8,541 nucleotides of DNA. It comes from Acidobacteriaceae bacterium. Lineage in GTDB: Bacteria > Acidobacteriota > Terriglobia > Terriglobales > Acidobacteriaceae. The DNA is taken from the NCBI GenBank assembly GCA_027364815.1, contig DAHXOQ010000112.1, positions 1-8,541 of the forward strand. The letters are read 5' to 3'. Each line of letters opens with the position of its first letter. The stretch's first letter is position 1. The position numbers and the translations under genes are program-made. The notes beneath the pieces are model-generated. The model ran no database searches, had not been told where the DNA came from, and saw nothing but the letters and a program-made list of their open reading frames with translations. Shown here in pieces: positions 1 through 6,342 of the stretch.

Positions 1-862
1 GTCCCTTGATGCCGGGAACAACATCGAGCTGGAAGTTGCCCATGATGCCGTGACGCAAGCGGGGTCGGTCGGGATCGATGGAGTCGAGGGAGTTGGTGGT
101 TGCTTCTGGTTTTGGCTTGGGGCGATGAAGCTGTGGACGGTCAGGATCGTTGTTGGCTGTGGTTGTGATGCTGGTGGAAGTTGTGTCTGTTGAGCTTGAA
201 TTTGTTGAGGTTCCAGAGCCCGTGTTGGTGGATGTGGTTGATGAGGAATTATCAGTGGAGGGTTTGCGATGCAGCTTGGGACGGTCAGGATCTTCAGGTG
301 CGGTTGATGGGGTATTGGAATCGCTGCTGGAGTCAGGAGCTTTGGAATCTGGACTGGTTTTCGCAGGATGCTTGCGGTGGAGGACAGGTTTGTCAGTGTC
401 GCCGAAGTCGTCAATTTTGATCTGTGTTTTTTTTGAACGCGCAACTTTGGGCTTGGGAAGCGGCTTTGGCGCACCGAGCCCGACCCATGCTCCCTGGACA
501 AGCGCGGCATGCTTAACATCGAAGAGGGCGACGGAGTGGCCGTTGAGCTGGAGTTCGTACTCAACTTCGGGAGCGAGGGCCATGGGCTCCGGTCTCGATA
601 GGTAGACAGTGGCGTCCTGCATTTTCTCGCCGTCGTAGACCATGACGGGGATGAGTCGGCAAGCGTTTGGTTTGTCGATTGCTCCGGTCCACTCGTAGAC
701 GGAGATGGCGCGCAGGGTGGGAGTTTTTTTATCGGAGGATTTGGTGGTGACTTGGCCGGGGTATTGGGCGAGGAGTGGGAGCGCAATCAGTGCGGCTGCT
801 ATAAGCAGGACAAAGTGACCGATAGATTTAAAAATCGAATTGCGTTGACGAACCACTTTCAA
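1..862 (-). CDS. Exported low-complexity protein with DPDRP repeats (C-terminus outside window)
   Basis: The frame is open from the proposed start to the left edge, giving 287 codons with no stop. I chose TTG at 862-860 because GAGGAG (875-870) lies 7 bases upstream; GTG at 856 and ATG at 895 are in-frame alternatives without such a site. Residues 1-32 form a signal peptide: basic KVVRQR, a hydrophobic stretch around 17-31, then LLA before Gln33. Residues about 45-140 look like a small beta-rich domain (AISVYEWTG, IPVMVYDGEKM, YELQLNGHSVALFDV). A Pro/Lys segment follows, then a Ser/Thr/Asn/Pro-rich region holding four copies of a D-P-D-R-P-x-L-H-R motif. The protein should be exported to the periplasm or cell surface. 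I recall similar uncharacterised proteins in acidobacteria but know no function. A run of eight A in the sense strand (near 427-434) is a possible slippage site. The gene is divergent from the peroxiredoxin gene. Confidence 0.8.
   Translation of the reverse strand, partial: MKVVRQRNSIFKSIGHFVLLIAAALIALPLLAQYPGQVTTKSSDKKTPTLRAISVYEWTGAIDKPNACRLIPVMVYDGEKMQDATVYLSRPEPMALAPEVEYELQLNGHSVALFDVKHAALVQGAWVGLGAPKPLPKPKVARSKKTQIKIDDFGDTDKPVLHRKHPAKTSPDSKAPDSSSDSNTPSTAPEDPDRPKLHRKPSTDNSSSTTSTNTGSGTSTNSSSTDTTSTSITTTANNDPDRPQLHRPKPKPEATTNSLDSIDPDRPRLRHGIMGNFQLDVVPGIKG
47..400 (-). repeat. Four DPDRPxLHR peptide repeats
   Basis: Four ten-codon copies are visible in the minus-strand reading frame: DTDKPVLHRK (400-371), DPDRPKLHRK (292-263), DPDRPQLHRP (148-119) and DPDRPRLRHG (76-47). 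They are separated by linkers rich in Ser, Thr, Asn and Pro. Start-to-start distances are 36, 48 and 24 codons. Codon use differs between copies (for example CGT or CGA for Arg), so the conservation is at the protein level rather than from very recent DNA duplication. Confidence 0.85.
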
Positions 863-960
863 ATCCGTACTCCTCAAAAGTCCAGGCAAAAACATTGATA
901 CGGTAGAAACTGCGCAGACAAACTCACGGAAGCCCACCCTCACAGTGTAAAACTACTTTG

Positions 961-977
961 AGGCCGTTTGCCGGCCT
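961..977 (+). repeat. Small hairpin upstream of the peroxiredoxin gene
   Basis: AGGCCG (961-966) and CGGCCT (972-977) are perfect inverted repeats around a 5-base loop. The hairpin lies in the divergent intergenic region, 20 bases before the ribosome binding site of the downstream gene. No T-run follows, so it is not a standard terminator. If the transcript starts upstream it would form in the 5' leader. No role is known. Confidence 0.4.
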
Positions 978-1008
978 GCGACTTCCCCCCGTTTGAAGAG
1001 GAGTGAAT

Positions 1009-1473
1009 ATGGAACTCAATAAGAAGGTAGCGAACTTTACCGTCCAAACCGATGAAGATAAAACCGTCAGCCTTAAAGATTACGCCGGTAAACCGGTGAT
1101 TCTTTTTTTTTATCCCAGGGCCGATACGCCGGGCTGCACGATTGAGGCCTGCGGATTCCGGGACAGTTTTGCGAAATTGATGAAAGCAGGCGTGGTGGTG
1201 CTGGGAATTTCACGCGATACGCCCAAGGACCAGGCAAAATTCAAGGCCAAATATGATCTTCCGTACACACTCCTTGCTGATGTAGACGAAAAAGTCTGCA
1301 ATCAGTTTGGGGTGATGAAGGAAAAGAATATGTATGGGAAGAAAGTCTTTGGAATTGAACGGACGACTTTCCTGATTGGTCCGGATCAGAAGCTGGTACA
1401 CATTTTTCCCAAGGTGACGCCGGATGGCCATGCGGAGGAGGTTTTGGCGATGGTGAAGGAAATGAAGCTTTAA
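1009..1473 (+). CDS. bcp: BCP-type thioredoxin-dependent peroxiredoxin
   Basis: The 154-residue product matches the length and layout of the BCP/PrxQ family of peroxiredoxins. These reduce hydrogen and organic peroxides in the cytoplasm using thioredoxin. The thioredoxin-fold start is clear (VANFTVQTDEDKTVSLKDYAGKPVILFFYPRADTP when read in parts). The peroxidatic cysteine is C43 in the P-x-x-x-T-x-x-C motif (PRADTPGC). A second cysteine, C48, five residues on, is the E. coli BCP-type resolving position, so an atypical two-cysteine mechanism with an intramolecular disulfide is expected. Later family features include LGISRDTP and ERTTFLIGPD. ATG 1009 was chosen because GAGGAG (998-1003) ends 5 bases before it; GTG at 1003 overlaps that site. 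A run of nine T (1103-1111) falls in the codons for the LFFYP strand, before C43. The stop overlaps that of the convergent next gene. Confidence 0.93.
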   Translation: MELNKKVANFTVQTDEDKTVSLKDYAGKPVILFFYPRADTPGCTIEACGFRDSFAKLMKAGVVVLGISRDTPKDQAKFKAKYDLPYTLLADVDEKVCNQFGVMKEKNMYGKKVFGIERTTFLIGPDQKLVHIFPKVTPDGHAEEVLAMVKEMKL

Positions 1474-1808
1474 CTGCTGGAGTTGTCGTTTGTTTCAGTA
1501 GCGTCGCCGGTTTCTTTTTCAGTAGTGACATCGCCTTCGACTGCGATGCGGAGGCTGCGCAGGAAGTGGAGGTCATTCTGCGTAAAGCCACTATCGTGCA
1601 TGGCTTCGCCTTCGATGGTTTCAGACGATTCTCCTGGTTCTTTTTCGTTGGCTTCGGTGAGGCCGAAGGTGGCCTCGAGCATCATGACCACGTCATAGCC
1701 TTCGTCGCGAATTTCCTGCACAACGTGATTGATCTGCTCGCTGTCGCTGACAGAGACATGGATAGCTTCTCCGAGTTGCTGGATGAGTTCACGCAGACGG
1801 CTTGTCAC
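1470..1808 (-). CDS. Small acidic protein of unknown function
   Basis: This 112-residue product has no family I can name. Residues 1-50 look like a compact alpha-helical module (SRLRELIQQLGEAI, then QINHVVQEIRDEGYDVVMMLEATFGL). A strongly acidic Glu/Ser-rich linker (51-72) follows, then a short predicted helix with the motif FTQNDLHFLRSLRI (75-88) and a polar acidic tail. There is no signal peptide or membrane segment, so it is probably cytoplasmic. GTG at 1808 is preferred because GGAGG (1818-1814) ends 5 bases upstream; GTG at 1814, two codons earlier, overlaps that site. The stop TAA shares the TTAA at 1470-1473 with the end of the peroxiredoxin gene. The good ribosome binding site and the low-complexity but non-random composition favour a real gene over the opposite-strand frames. 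Confidence 0.7.
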   Translation of the reverse strand: MTSRLRELIQQLGEAIHVSVSDSEQINHVVQEIRDEGYDVVMMLEATFGLTEANEKEPGESSETIEGEAMHDSGFTQNDLHFLRSLRIAVEGDVTTEKETGDATETNDNSSS

Positions 1809-2054
1809 TGGCACCTCCGAAGGTGTCGAAGGTCGGCAGAGTGGTATCGCCGAAGATCAACATTCCTCTACCTTACTTCTGACGGGCAAAGTGAGCAACT
1901 GTTCCCGTGTGTTGAAGGTAATTTTCCCACAAAAGCAAGAAAAAAGATGGTGAGAATGAGTGGCGAAGTGATTTTTGCGTAATTCTGCTGTGAATAAGCG
2001 AGTTGTAAACCATATTAGTCATGCTTTGAAGTGCAGTTGTTATTCTTAAGAGGG

Positions 2055-2504
2055 ATGAAGCCAGAGACGGTTGGACGGAGTTTCGGGGTTGGATTGCGGG
2101 TAGTGGGGAAGGCCTTGGCGGCGAGCCTGGAGGGGAGCCAAAGCCCGAGCCAGAGTGCCGGCACGGTGAACCAGGCAGTGCAATCTACGCGGGACGCTGC
2201 TCAACAAGTGCGGAGTGAAGTTCAAAAGACAAGAAGCGAAGTGGTAGGCAAGGCAGCTCGCTCGACTGCGCGCGGCGTGGGTGGATTTCTGCGTCCGTTC
2301 GCGCGGATTGGCGGAATTCTTTGGCTAGAGGTGACGGGAGCTATTTTCTTTTTGATTGCGCTTTTTGTAGGTGAGAATCTTTGGCGCGTGAGAGATGGAT
2401 ATGCGTTGGGAGCAAATCATGGAAAGTTTTTGTTAATTGCCGCGCTGCTGGTGTTGTTTCTTTATTTGGGTGTGAGCGCGTTCTGGAGGGCGCGACGGAA
2501 GTAA
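2055..2504 (+). CDS. Small two-helix membrane protein of unknown function
   Basis: This 149-residue product is unrecognised. The N-terminus (MKPETVGRSFGVGLRVVGKALA) is basic and amphipathic. A central stretch (about residues 33-75) is rich in Gln, Ser, Arg and Ala with a heptad-like pattern (AVQSTRDAAQQVRSEVQKTRSEV) that suggests a long amphipathic helix. Two membrane segments follow, about residues 88-109 and 124-143, ending in a positive RARRK tail. The start is uncertain. ATG 2055 has a purine-rich AAGAGGG directly against it, too close for an ideal ribosome binding site. GTG 2031 would add eight residues but has no site. The gene sits alone: the upstream gene is on the other strand, and a long non-coding stretch follows. 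Confidence 0.7.
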   Translation: MKPETVGRSFGVGLRVVGKALAASLEGSQSPSQSAGTVNQAVQSTRDAAQQVRSEVQKTRSEVVGKAARSTARGVGGFLRPFARIGGILWLEVTGAIFFLIALFVGENLWRVRDGYALGANHGKFLLIAALLVLFLYLGVSAFWRARRK

Positions 2505-2878
2505 ATTAAATACATTCAAATTAAGTGATAGAGATTTTTAGATTTCATAAGTTTAGCAAAGAACAACTGCAGATCATTCGAGTTCCACTTCGAGTCGTGT
2601 TATTCGCTCAGGGTTTGCTCAGGATGATGGGATTGGAAGAATGCGCGAGATTCTCATTCTGCACCGAAGCAGGACTTTGTATCCAAATGTATCTTGACTG
2701 GAAAATGTACAGCGACATATCTCTTCCGATTCAGAGTCAAGTATCTCAGGCTTATACAGGTGCAGGTAAATCAGTACACAGACTGCCGCAGTAAGAGTGG
2801 ATTTCAGTTCTGGTCCATAGTCCGCACTCCTTCTATATGCGTGCTTGTGGGCCGGATCTTTGTTGATAAATTCACTAG

Positions 2879-2907
2879 CCCACCCCTTCGACTGCGCTCA
2901 GAGTGGC
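2879..2907. repeat. Degenerate REP-like intergenic repeat
   Basis: The segment contains CTTCGACTGCGCTCAG flanked by CCCACC on the left and AGTGGC on the right, so its ends can partly pair. A more diverged relative lies near 2588-2624 (ACTTCGAGTCGT, then TTCGCTCAGGG and GCTCAGGATGA). I recall similar TTCGACT-n-CGCTCAGG elements between genes in acidobacterial genomes, but this comes from memory and has not been searched. No mobile-element gene is present. Confidence 0.4.
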
Positions 2908-2951
2908 TTCGCTACAAAAATAAAGGCGCGGTGAGCATGGAGCACCCATTT

Positions 2952-2978
2952 TTGTAAGTGGATGCGATTGCCTACAAT
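2952..2978 (+). promoter_or_regulatory. Candidate mnmE promoter
   Basis: TACAAT (2973-2978) is one base from the sigma-70 -10 consensus. A TTGTAA (2952-2957) lies 15 bases upstream, a shorter spacer than usual. If this box is used, transcription would begin at about 2985, the probable GTG start of mnmE. The -35 match is weak, so the call is tentative. Confidence 0.35.
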
Positions 2979-2984
2979 GGATGT

Positions 2985-4358
2985 GTGAATACTATTGAGA
3001 CAATTGCGGCGATTTCTACGCCGCCCGGACGTGGCGGGATCGGGATTGTACGCTTGAGTGGCGCGCTGGCGTTGGAGATTGCGGGGCAGCTGGTTAGGCT
3101 CGCAGCGCCGCTCGAACATGCGCGGGCGCGTGTGTTGTGGATTGTGGAGGTGACGGATGGCGCGAATGCGAAGGGCGGCAACGGGGAAAAAATTGATGAG
3201 GCCGTGGTTACTTATTTTGCCGGGCCCAACTCATATACGAGCGAAGACCTGGTAGAGATAGCGGCGCATGGTTCTCCGATGGTGCTGGATTTGCTGTTGC
3301 GACGGGCGCTTGAGCTGGGTGCGCGACTGGCCGAGCCGGGTGAGTTTACTGAGCGGGCGTTTCTTTCCGGGCGCATTGATTTGACACAAGCGGAGGCGGT
3401 GCGTGATTTGATTGAGGCGCAGACCGTGGCGCAGGCGCGTCAGGCCGCGAGCCAGATGGGTGGGGCACTCAGCTTGAGAGTGCAACCGGTGAAGCGCGGG
3501 TTGATCGAGTTGATTGCACTGCTTGAAGCGGGAATAGATTTTGCAGAGGATGATATTGACGTTGCGCCGCAGGCGGAGATTGCGCGGAGGATTGAAGAGT
3601 TGCTTCCACAACTTGAGTCACTTGAGGCGAGCTTTACACGTGGACGGATTTTGCATGATGGATTGACGTTGGCGATTGTGGGAAGGCCGAATGCGGGGAA
3701 GAGTTCGCTTTTCAACCGGCTGGCTGAGCGCGAGCGGGCGATTGTGACGGCGACACCTGGGACGACGCGGGATTTGGTGACAGAGCGGATTGCGATCAAT
3801 GGGATTCCGATTGAACTTGTTGACACGGCCGGAGTGCGAGAGGCGCTTGAGGAAGTTGAGCAGCTTGGAATCGCGCGTACGCATGCGGCGCTGGCGGATG
3901 CGGCGCTGGTGCTGATTGTGCTGGATGCAACGGAAAAGCTGACTGAGGACGAGCGGAAATTGCTGGCTGCGATTGAGGAGCGCGCGGCGATCATTGTGCG
4001 GAATAAATGCGATTTGGGTGGGAAAGTTCAAGGGATTGATTCGACGCTAAAGATTGTGGAGACTTCGGCGCTGACGGGCGAGGGATTGCCGGAATTGCGC
4101 GAAGCGATTCACATGCTGGCGACTGGAGGGGCGGCGGCGGAGCCGGGTGCACTGACAACGCTACGTCATCACCCGGCGGTGGAAGAGACGATTGCAGCGC
4201 TGAAGAAGGCAGCGGAATCGAATGGGGCGCGGATTCCGCATGAGATGCTGTTACTGGATTTGTATGCGGCGGTAGGGGCGCTTGATTCGCTGACGGGACA
4301 GACGACGAATGATGATATTTTGAATCAGATTTTTTCGAGTTTTTGTATTGGCAAATAA
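2985..4358 (+). CDS. mnmE: tRNA uridine-5-carboxymethylaminomethyl modification GTPase MnmE
   Basis: MnmE (TrmE) works with MnmG to modify U34 of tRNAs reading two-codon boxes, using GTP, 5,10-methylene-THF and FAD. The 457-residue product is close to the E. coli length (454). The N-terminal folate-binding, dimerisation domain starts with IAAISTPPGRGGIGIVRLSG read in parts. The G domain has G1 GRPNAGKS (233-240), G2 TPGTTRD (257-263), G3 DTAG (280-283), G4 NKCD (340-343) and a G5-like SAL (361-363). The C-terminus is the diagnostic FCIGK with its conserved cysteine (C454). I chose GTG 2985 because it puts eleven residues before TPPG, exactly as in E. coli. GTG 2958 is an in-frame alternative adding nine residues. 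Neither has a good ribosome binding site. The gene converges on yidC instead of being the last gene of that operon. Confidence 0.95.
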   Translation: MNTIETIAAISTPPGRGGIGIVRLSGALALEIAGQLVRLAAPLEHARARVLWIVEVTDGANAKGGNGEKIDEAVVTYFAGPNSYTSEDLVEIAAHGSPMVLDLLLRRALELGARLAEPGEFTERAFLSGRIDLTQAEAVRDLIEAQTVAQARQAASQMGGALSLRVQPVKRGLIELIALLEAGIDFAEDDIDVAPQAEIARRIEELLPQLESLEASFTRGRILHDGLTLAIVGRPNAGKSSLFNRLAERERAIVTATPGTTRDLVTERIAINGIPIELVDTAGVREALEEVEQLGIARTHAALADAALVLIVLDATEKLTEDERKLLAAIEERAAIIVRNKCDLGGKVQGIDSTLKIVETSALTGEGLPELREAIHMLATGGAAAEPGALTTLRHHPAVEETIAALKKAAESNGARIPHEMLLLDLYAAVGALDSLTGQTTNDDILNQIFSSFCIGK

Positions 4359-4367
4359 TGGAAGTAA

Positions 4368-4401
4368 ACCTTGGCGGTGGTTACCCCCTCCCCGCCAAGG
4401 T
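4368..4401. terminator. Hairpin between converging mnmE and yidC
   Basis: A ten-base perfect stem is formed by ACCTTGGCGG (4368-4377) and CCGCCAAGGT (4392-4401), with a 14-base loop. It begins 10 bases after the mnmE stop. A run of six T (4415-4420) lies 13 bases past the stem on the plus strand, further than in a textbook intrinsic terminator. Position between two convergent genes supports a termination role, probably in both directions. Confidence 0.5.
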
Positions 4402-4421
4402 CTTTACGGTTAGCTTTTTTC

Positions 4422-4441
4422 GGCACGATTGAAATCGTGCC
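4422..4441. repeat. Perfect inverted repeat GGCACGATT / AATCGTGCC
   Basis: GGCACGATT (4422-4430) and AATCGTGCC (4433-4441) form a near-complete palindrome with two central bases, or an 8-base stem with a TGAA tetraloop (TTCA on the minus strand). It follows the six-T run and lies 18 bases beyond the yidC stop. No T-run follows on either strand, which makes a simple terminator unlikely. The form resembles GGCACGGCTTCAGCCGTGCC elements that I recall as widespread between acidobacterial genes, so it may be a copy of a dispersed repeat that also stabilises the mRNA 3' ends. Confidence 0.6.
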
Positions 4442-4458
4442 CTTTCAAAACAACAACT

Positions 4459-6339
4459 TTACTTCTTGCCCTGGATGGTTTTTGAACCGGCGCCAACTTT
4501 TTTGGCGGCACGCTTGGCGGCGAGTTCGCGCAGTTCGCGTCCAATCGAGCTCTGGTTGATTCCGAGTTGAATGGCGAGGTTCATGACGTTGCCGGTTGCC
4601 CAGTAGACTGCGAGGCCGGAAGGGAAATGCGAGAGCGTGAAGCCCATGACAACGGGCATCATGAAGGCCATCATGCGGCGTTGTGAAGGGTCCATGCCCG
4701 GCGCAGGTGTAATCAACTGCGTGACGAACATGCAGATGATGATGACGGCCGGCAAGATGTAGAGCGGATCGACAACCGAGAGATCGCTGATCCACGCCCA
4801 GTGCGCCTGGCGCAGTTCGATGACGTTGGCGAGGAGTCGATAGAGGGCGAAGAGCAGCGGCATCTGAATGATCATTGGCAGACAGCCGCCGTACATGTTA
4901 ACGCCTTCGGTTTTGTAGAGCGCCATCATTTCGGAGTTCATCTCGGCCTTGCGCGGGTCAGTGGTCTTGAGATGCGCGTAACGAGCCTTGATGGCATTGA
5001 CCTTGGGTTGAATGCGAGCCATCTTCAGAGAGGAACGCATCATCATGAAACGCGTAGGCAGCATCAACAGGTTGAAGAGCAAGGTGATGATGACGATGGC
5101 CCAGCCCCAGTTGCTGATGCCGTGCACATAGAGGAAGCGCAGTGCAAAATAGAGTGGCTCAGCGATGTACTTGAGGTAGCCGAACTCGATGAGGGATCTG
5201 AGATTGGGACCATTGGGACCGCCATCTGCGGAGTGCGCATGGATGGAGTCCAGGATACCCATCTCCTTGGGACCTGCGTAAAGACGGACGCGCGTGTAGC
5301 CGCTGGTATCGCCAACAGCGAGGCCCAGAACATCGACGGGATGCTTGCGGCTGGTTGTGTCGTTCAGATCGACGGGGAGGTCGATTGCGTTGTGCAGTGT
5401 GACGATGGTTGCGCGATTGGGCGCATCGGGAAGAAATGCTGCGGTGAAGTAGAGGTCGCTTGCTGCGGCATACTCGTAGTCGCCTTCGAGGGTGGCGTTG
5501 CCGCTGACTTTTCCGGCAGCTTCGTAATCCTGTTTGTCGTCGACGGACCATGCGAAGACCGAGGTGGTGAGGGTTTGACCTTTGTGTGCGGGACGAACCG
5601 AAGGCGGAATGAACTCTTCCTGATCGCCAAAGCCTGCCGGCCACTGAACGAGCGAACGCACGAGCTGACCATTGCGCTTAACTTCGGCTTCAATAGTCAC
5701 TACATAGGAGGAGTCAAAGTGGATGGTCTTCACTACGTCGAGGCCATTGCCCTGATAGTGGAAGGTCAGCGTCTGTGGAGCGAAGAGAGTGCCTGTGGTT
5801 GTGCTCGACGAGCTGGTCACCTGGTAGAGCGACTGGGTGAGTTGCGTGTTGAGCGCGGGCTCGTAAGTGAAGAGCGAGAGCGGGTAGCCGAATTTTTCTG
5901 ATGTGTTTGGCTGGACGAGATCGAGCGGCTTGCCGACTGAGTCTTTGTACTTCTTGAGAATCCAGTGCTTCACCTGTCCACCACGGTTGGTGAAAGTGAT
6001 GCGATAGAGCTCGTTCTCTATGGTGGTCTCAGTCTCAGTGGCTGCGCTGATGACGGGCACGGAGGGCGTTGCGCTGTTGGCGGGTTTTTGTGCGTCTTTC
6101 GCCGAGGGAGTGGACGCAGGTGTGGATGCAGGAGATGGACTCTGCGACTGCGGCTGGGTTTGTGTCTGCTGTTGCTGCTTTTGCTGCTGGGTCGCGTCGG
6201 GCTTTGGCTTGACGAACAACTGGTATGCAAATAGCCCAGCGATGACGAGGGTCATGACCGCGAACATAGTCTTGAGGTCACCGCCGCCACTGCCGCCTGT
6301 GCCCTGCGATTGAAGATTGGGATTGCGAAATTCTGCCAA
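4459..6339 (-). CDS. yidC: Membrane protein insertase YidC
   Basis: YidC inserts and folds inner membrane proteins, alone or with SecYEG. The 626-residue product has the Gram-negative layout. TM1 (about 24-43) is followed by a Gln/Pro/Ser/Thr-rich linker (50-100). The periplasmic P1 beta domain (about 108-380) starts ENELYRITFTNRGG. The conserved insertase core covers about 383-595: NWGWAIVIIT in TM2, the cytoplasmic RIQPKVNAIKARY helix and EMMALYKTEGVNMYGGCLP before TM3 (485-507). Then come ISDLSVVDPLYILP before TM4 (525-545) and FPSGLAVYW in the last segments. A basic tail (AAKRAAKK) ends it. By alignment with E. coli from memory, the groove arginine R366 corresponds to N423 here. The TTG start has AGGA (6351-6348) 8 bases upstream inside the yidD end, and keeps the EFRNPN N-terminus. 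It follows yidD by 3 bases, consistent with translational coupling. Confidence 0.96.
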   Translation of the reverse strand: MAEFRNPNLQSQGTGGSGGGDLKTMFAVMTLVIAGLFAYQLFVKPKPDATQQQKQQQQTQTQPQSQSPSPASTPASTPSAKDAQKPANSATPSVPVISAATETETTIENELYRITFTNRGGQVKHWILKKYKDSVGKPLDLVQPNTSEKFGYPLSLFTYEPALNTQLTQSLYQVTSSSSTTTGTLFAPQTLTFHYQGNGLDVVKTIHFDSSYVVTIEAEVKRNGQLVRSLVQWPAGFGDQEEFIPPSVRPAHKGQTLTTSVFAWSVDDKQDYEAAGKVSGNATLEGDYEYAAASDLYFTAAFLPDAPNRATIVTLHNAIDLPVDLNDTTSRKHPVDVLGLAVGDTSGYTRVRLYAGPKEMGILDSIHAHSADGGPNGPNLRSLIEFGYLKYIAEPLYFALRFLYVHGISNWGWAIVIITLLFNLLMLPTRFMMMRSSLKMARIQPKVNAIKARYAHLKTTDPRKAEMNSEMMALYKTEGVNMYGGCLPMIIQMPLLFALYRLLANVIELRQAHWAWISDLSVVDPLYILPAVIIICMFVTQLITPAPGMDPSQRRMMAFMMPVVMGFTLSHFPSGLAVYWATGNVMNLAIQLGINQSSIGRELRELAAKRAAKKVGAGSKTIQGKK

Positions 6340-6342
6340 GGT

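Larger units (their letters stand above)
2505..2984. other. Intergenic region with no convincing gene
   Basis: About 480 bases separate the small membrane protein from mnmE. G+C is visibly lower than in the flanking genes. Open frames on the plus strand (such as 2525-2794) lack a ribosome binding site, have unusual composition and no recognisable motif. No tRNA cloverleaf was seen. Two segments, about 2556-2630 and 2879-2907, share a TTCGA-n-CGCTCAG core and look like degenerate intergenic repeats. The right end carries a possible mnmE promoter. Confidence 0.6.

Noticed and set aside
150..605. 151-codon plus-strand open frame
   Set aside because: It is antisense to the exported repeat protein, which has a ribosome binding site, a signal peptide and repeated motifs in its own frame. 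The plus-strand translation is Val/Glu/Ser-rich mirror sequence.
1923..1931. Single DnaA-box-like TTTCCCACA
   Set aside because: It matches seven of nine positions but is isolated and far from dnaA, as expected by chance.
1566..1982. 138-codon plus-strand open frame
   Set aside because: It is antisense to the small acidic protein for most of its length, has no ribosome binding site and no recognisable domain.
2525..2794. 89-codon plus-strand open frame in the gap before mnmE
   Set aside because: It has no ribosome binding site, odd residue composition and no motif, and it overlaps a repeat-like segment. Another frame (2694-2957) overlaps it equally well. It looks like chance in A+T-richer DNA.
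4801..5901. 366-codon plus-strand open frame
   Set aside because: It lies wholly opposite yidC, whose identity is certain. The Gly/Val/Glu-rich translation is the usual shadow of a high-G+C gene.
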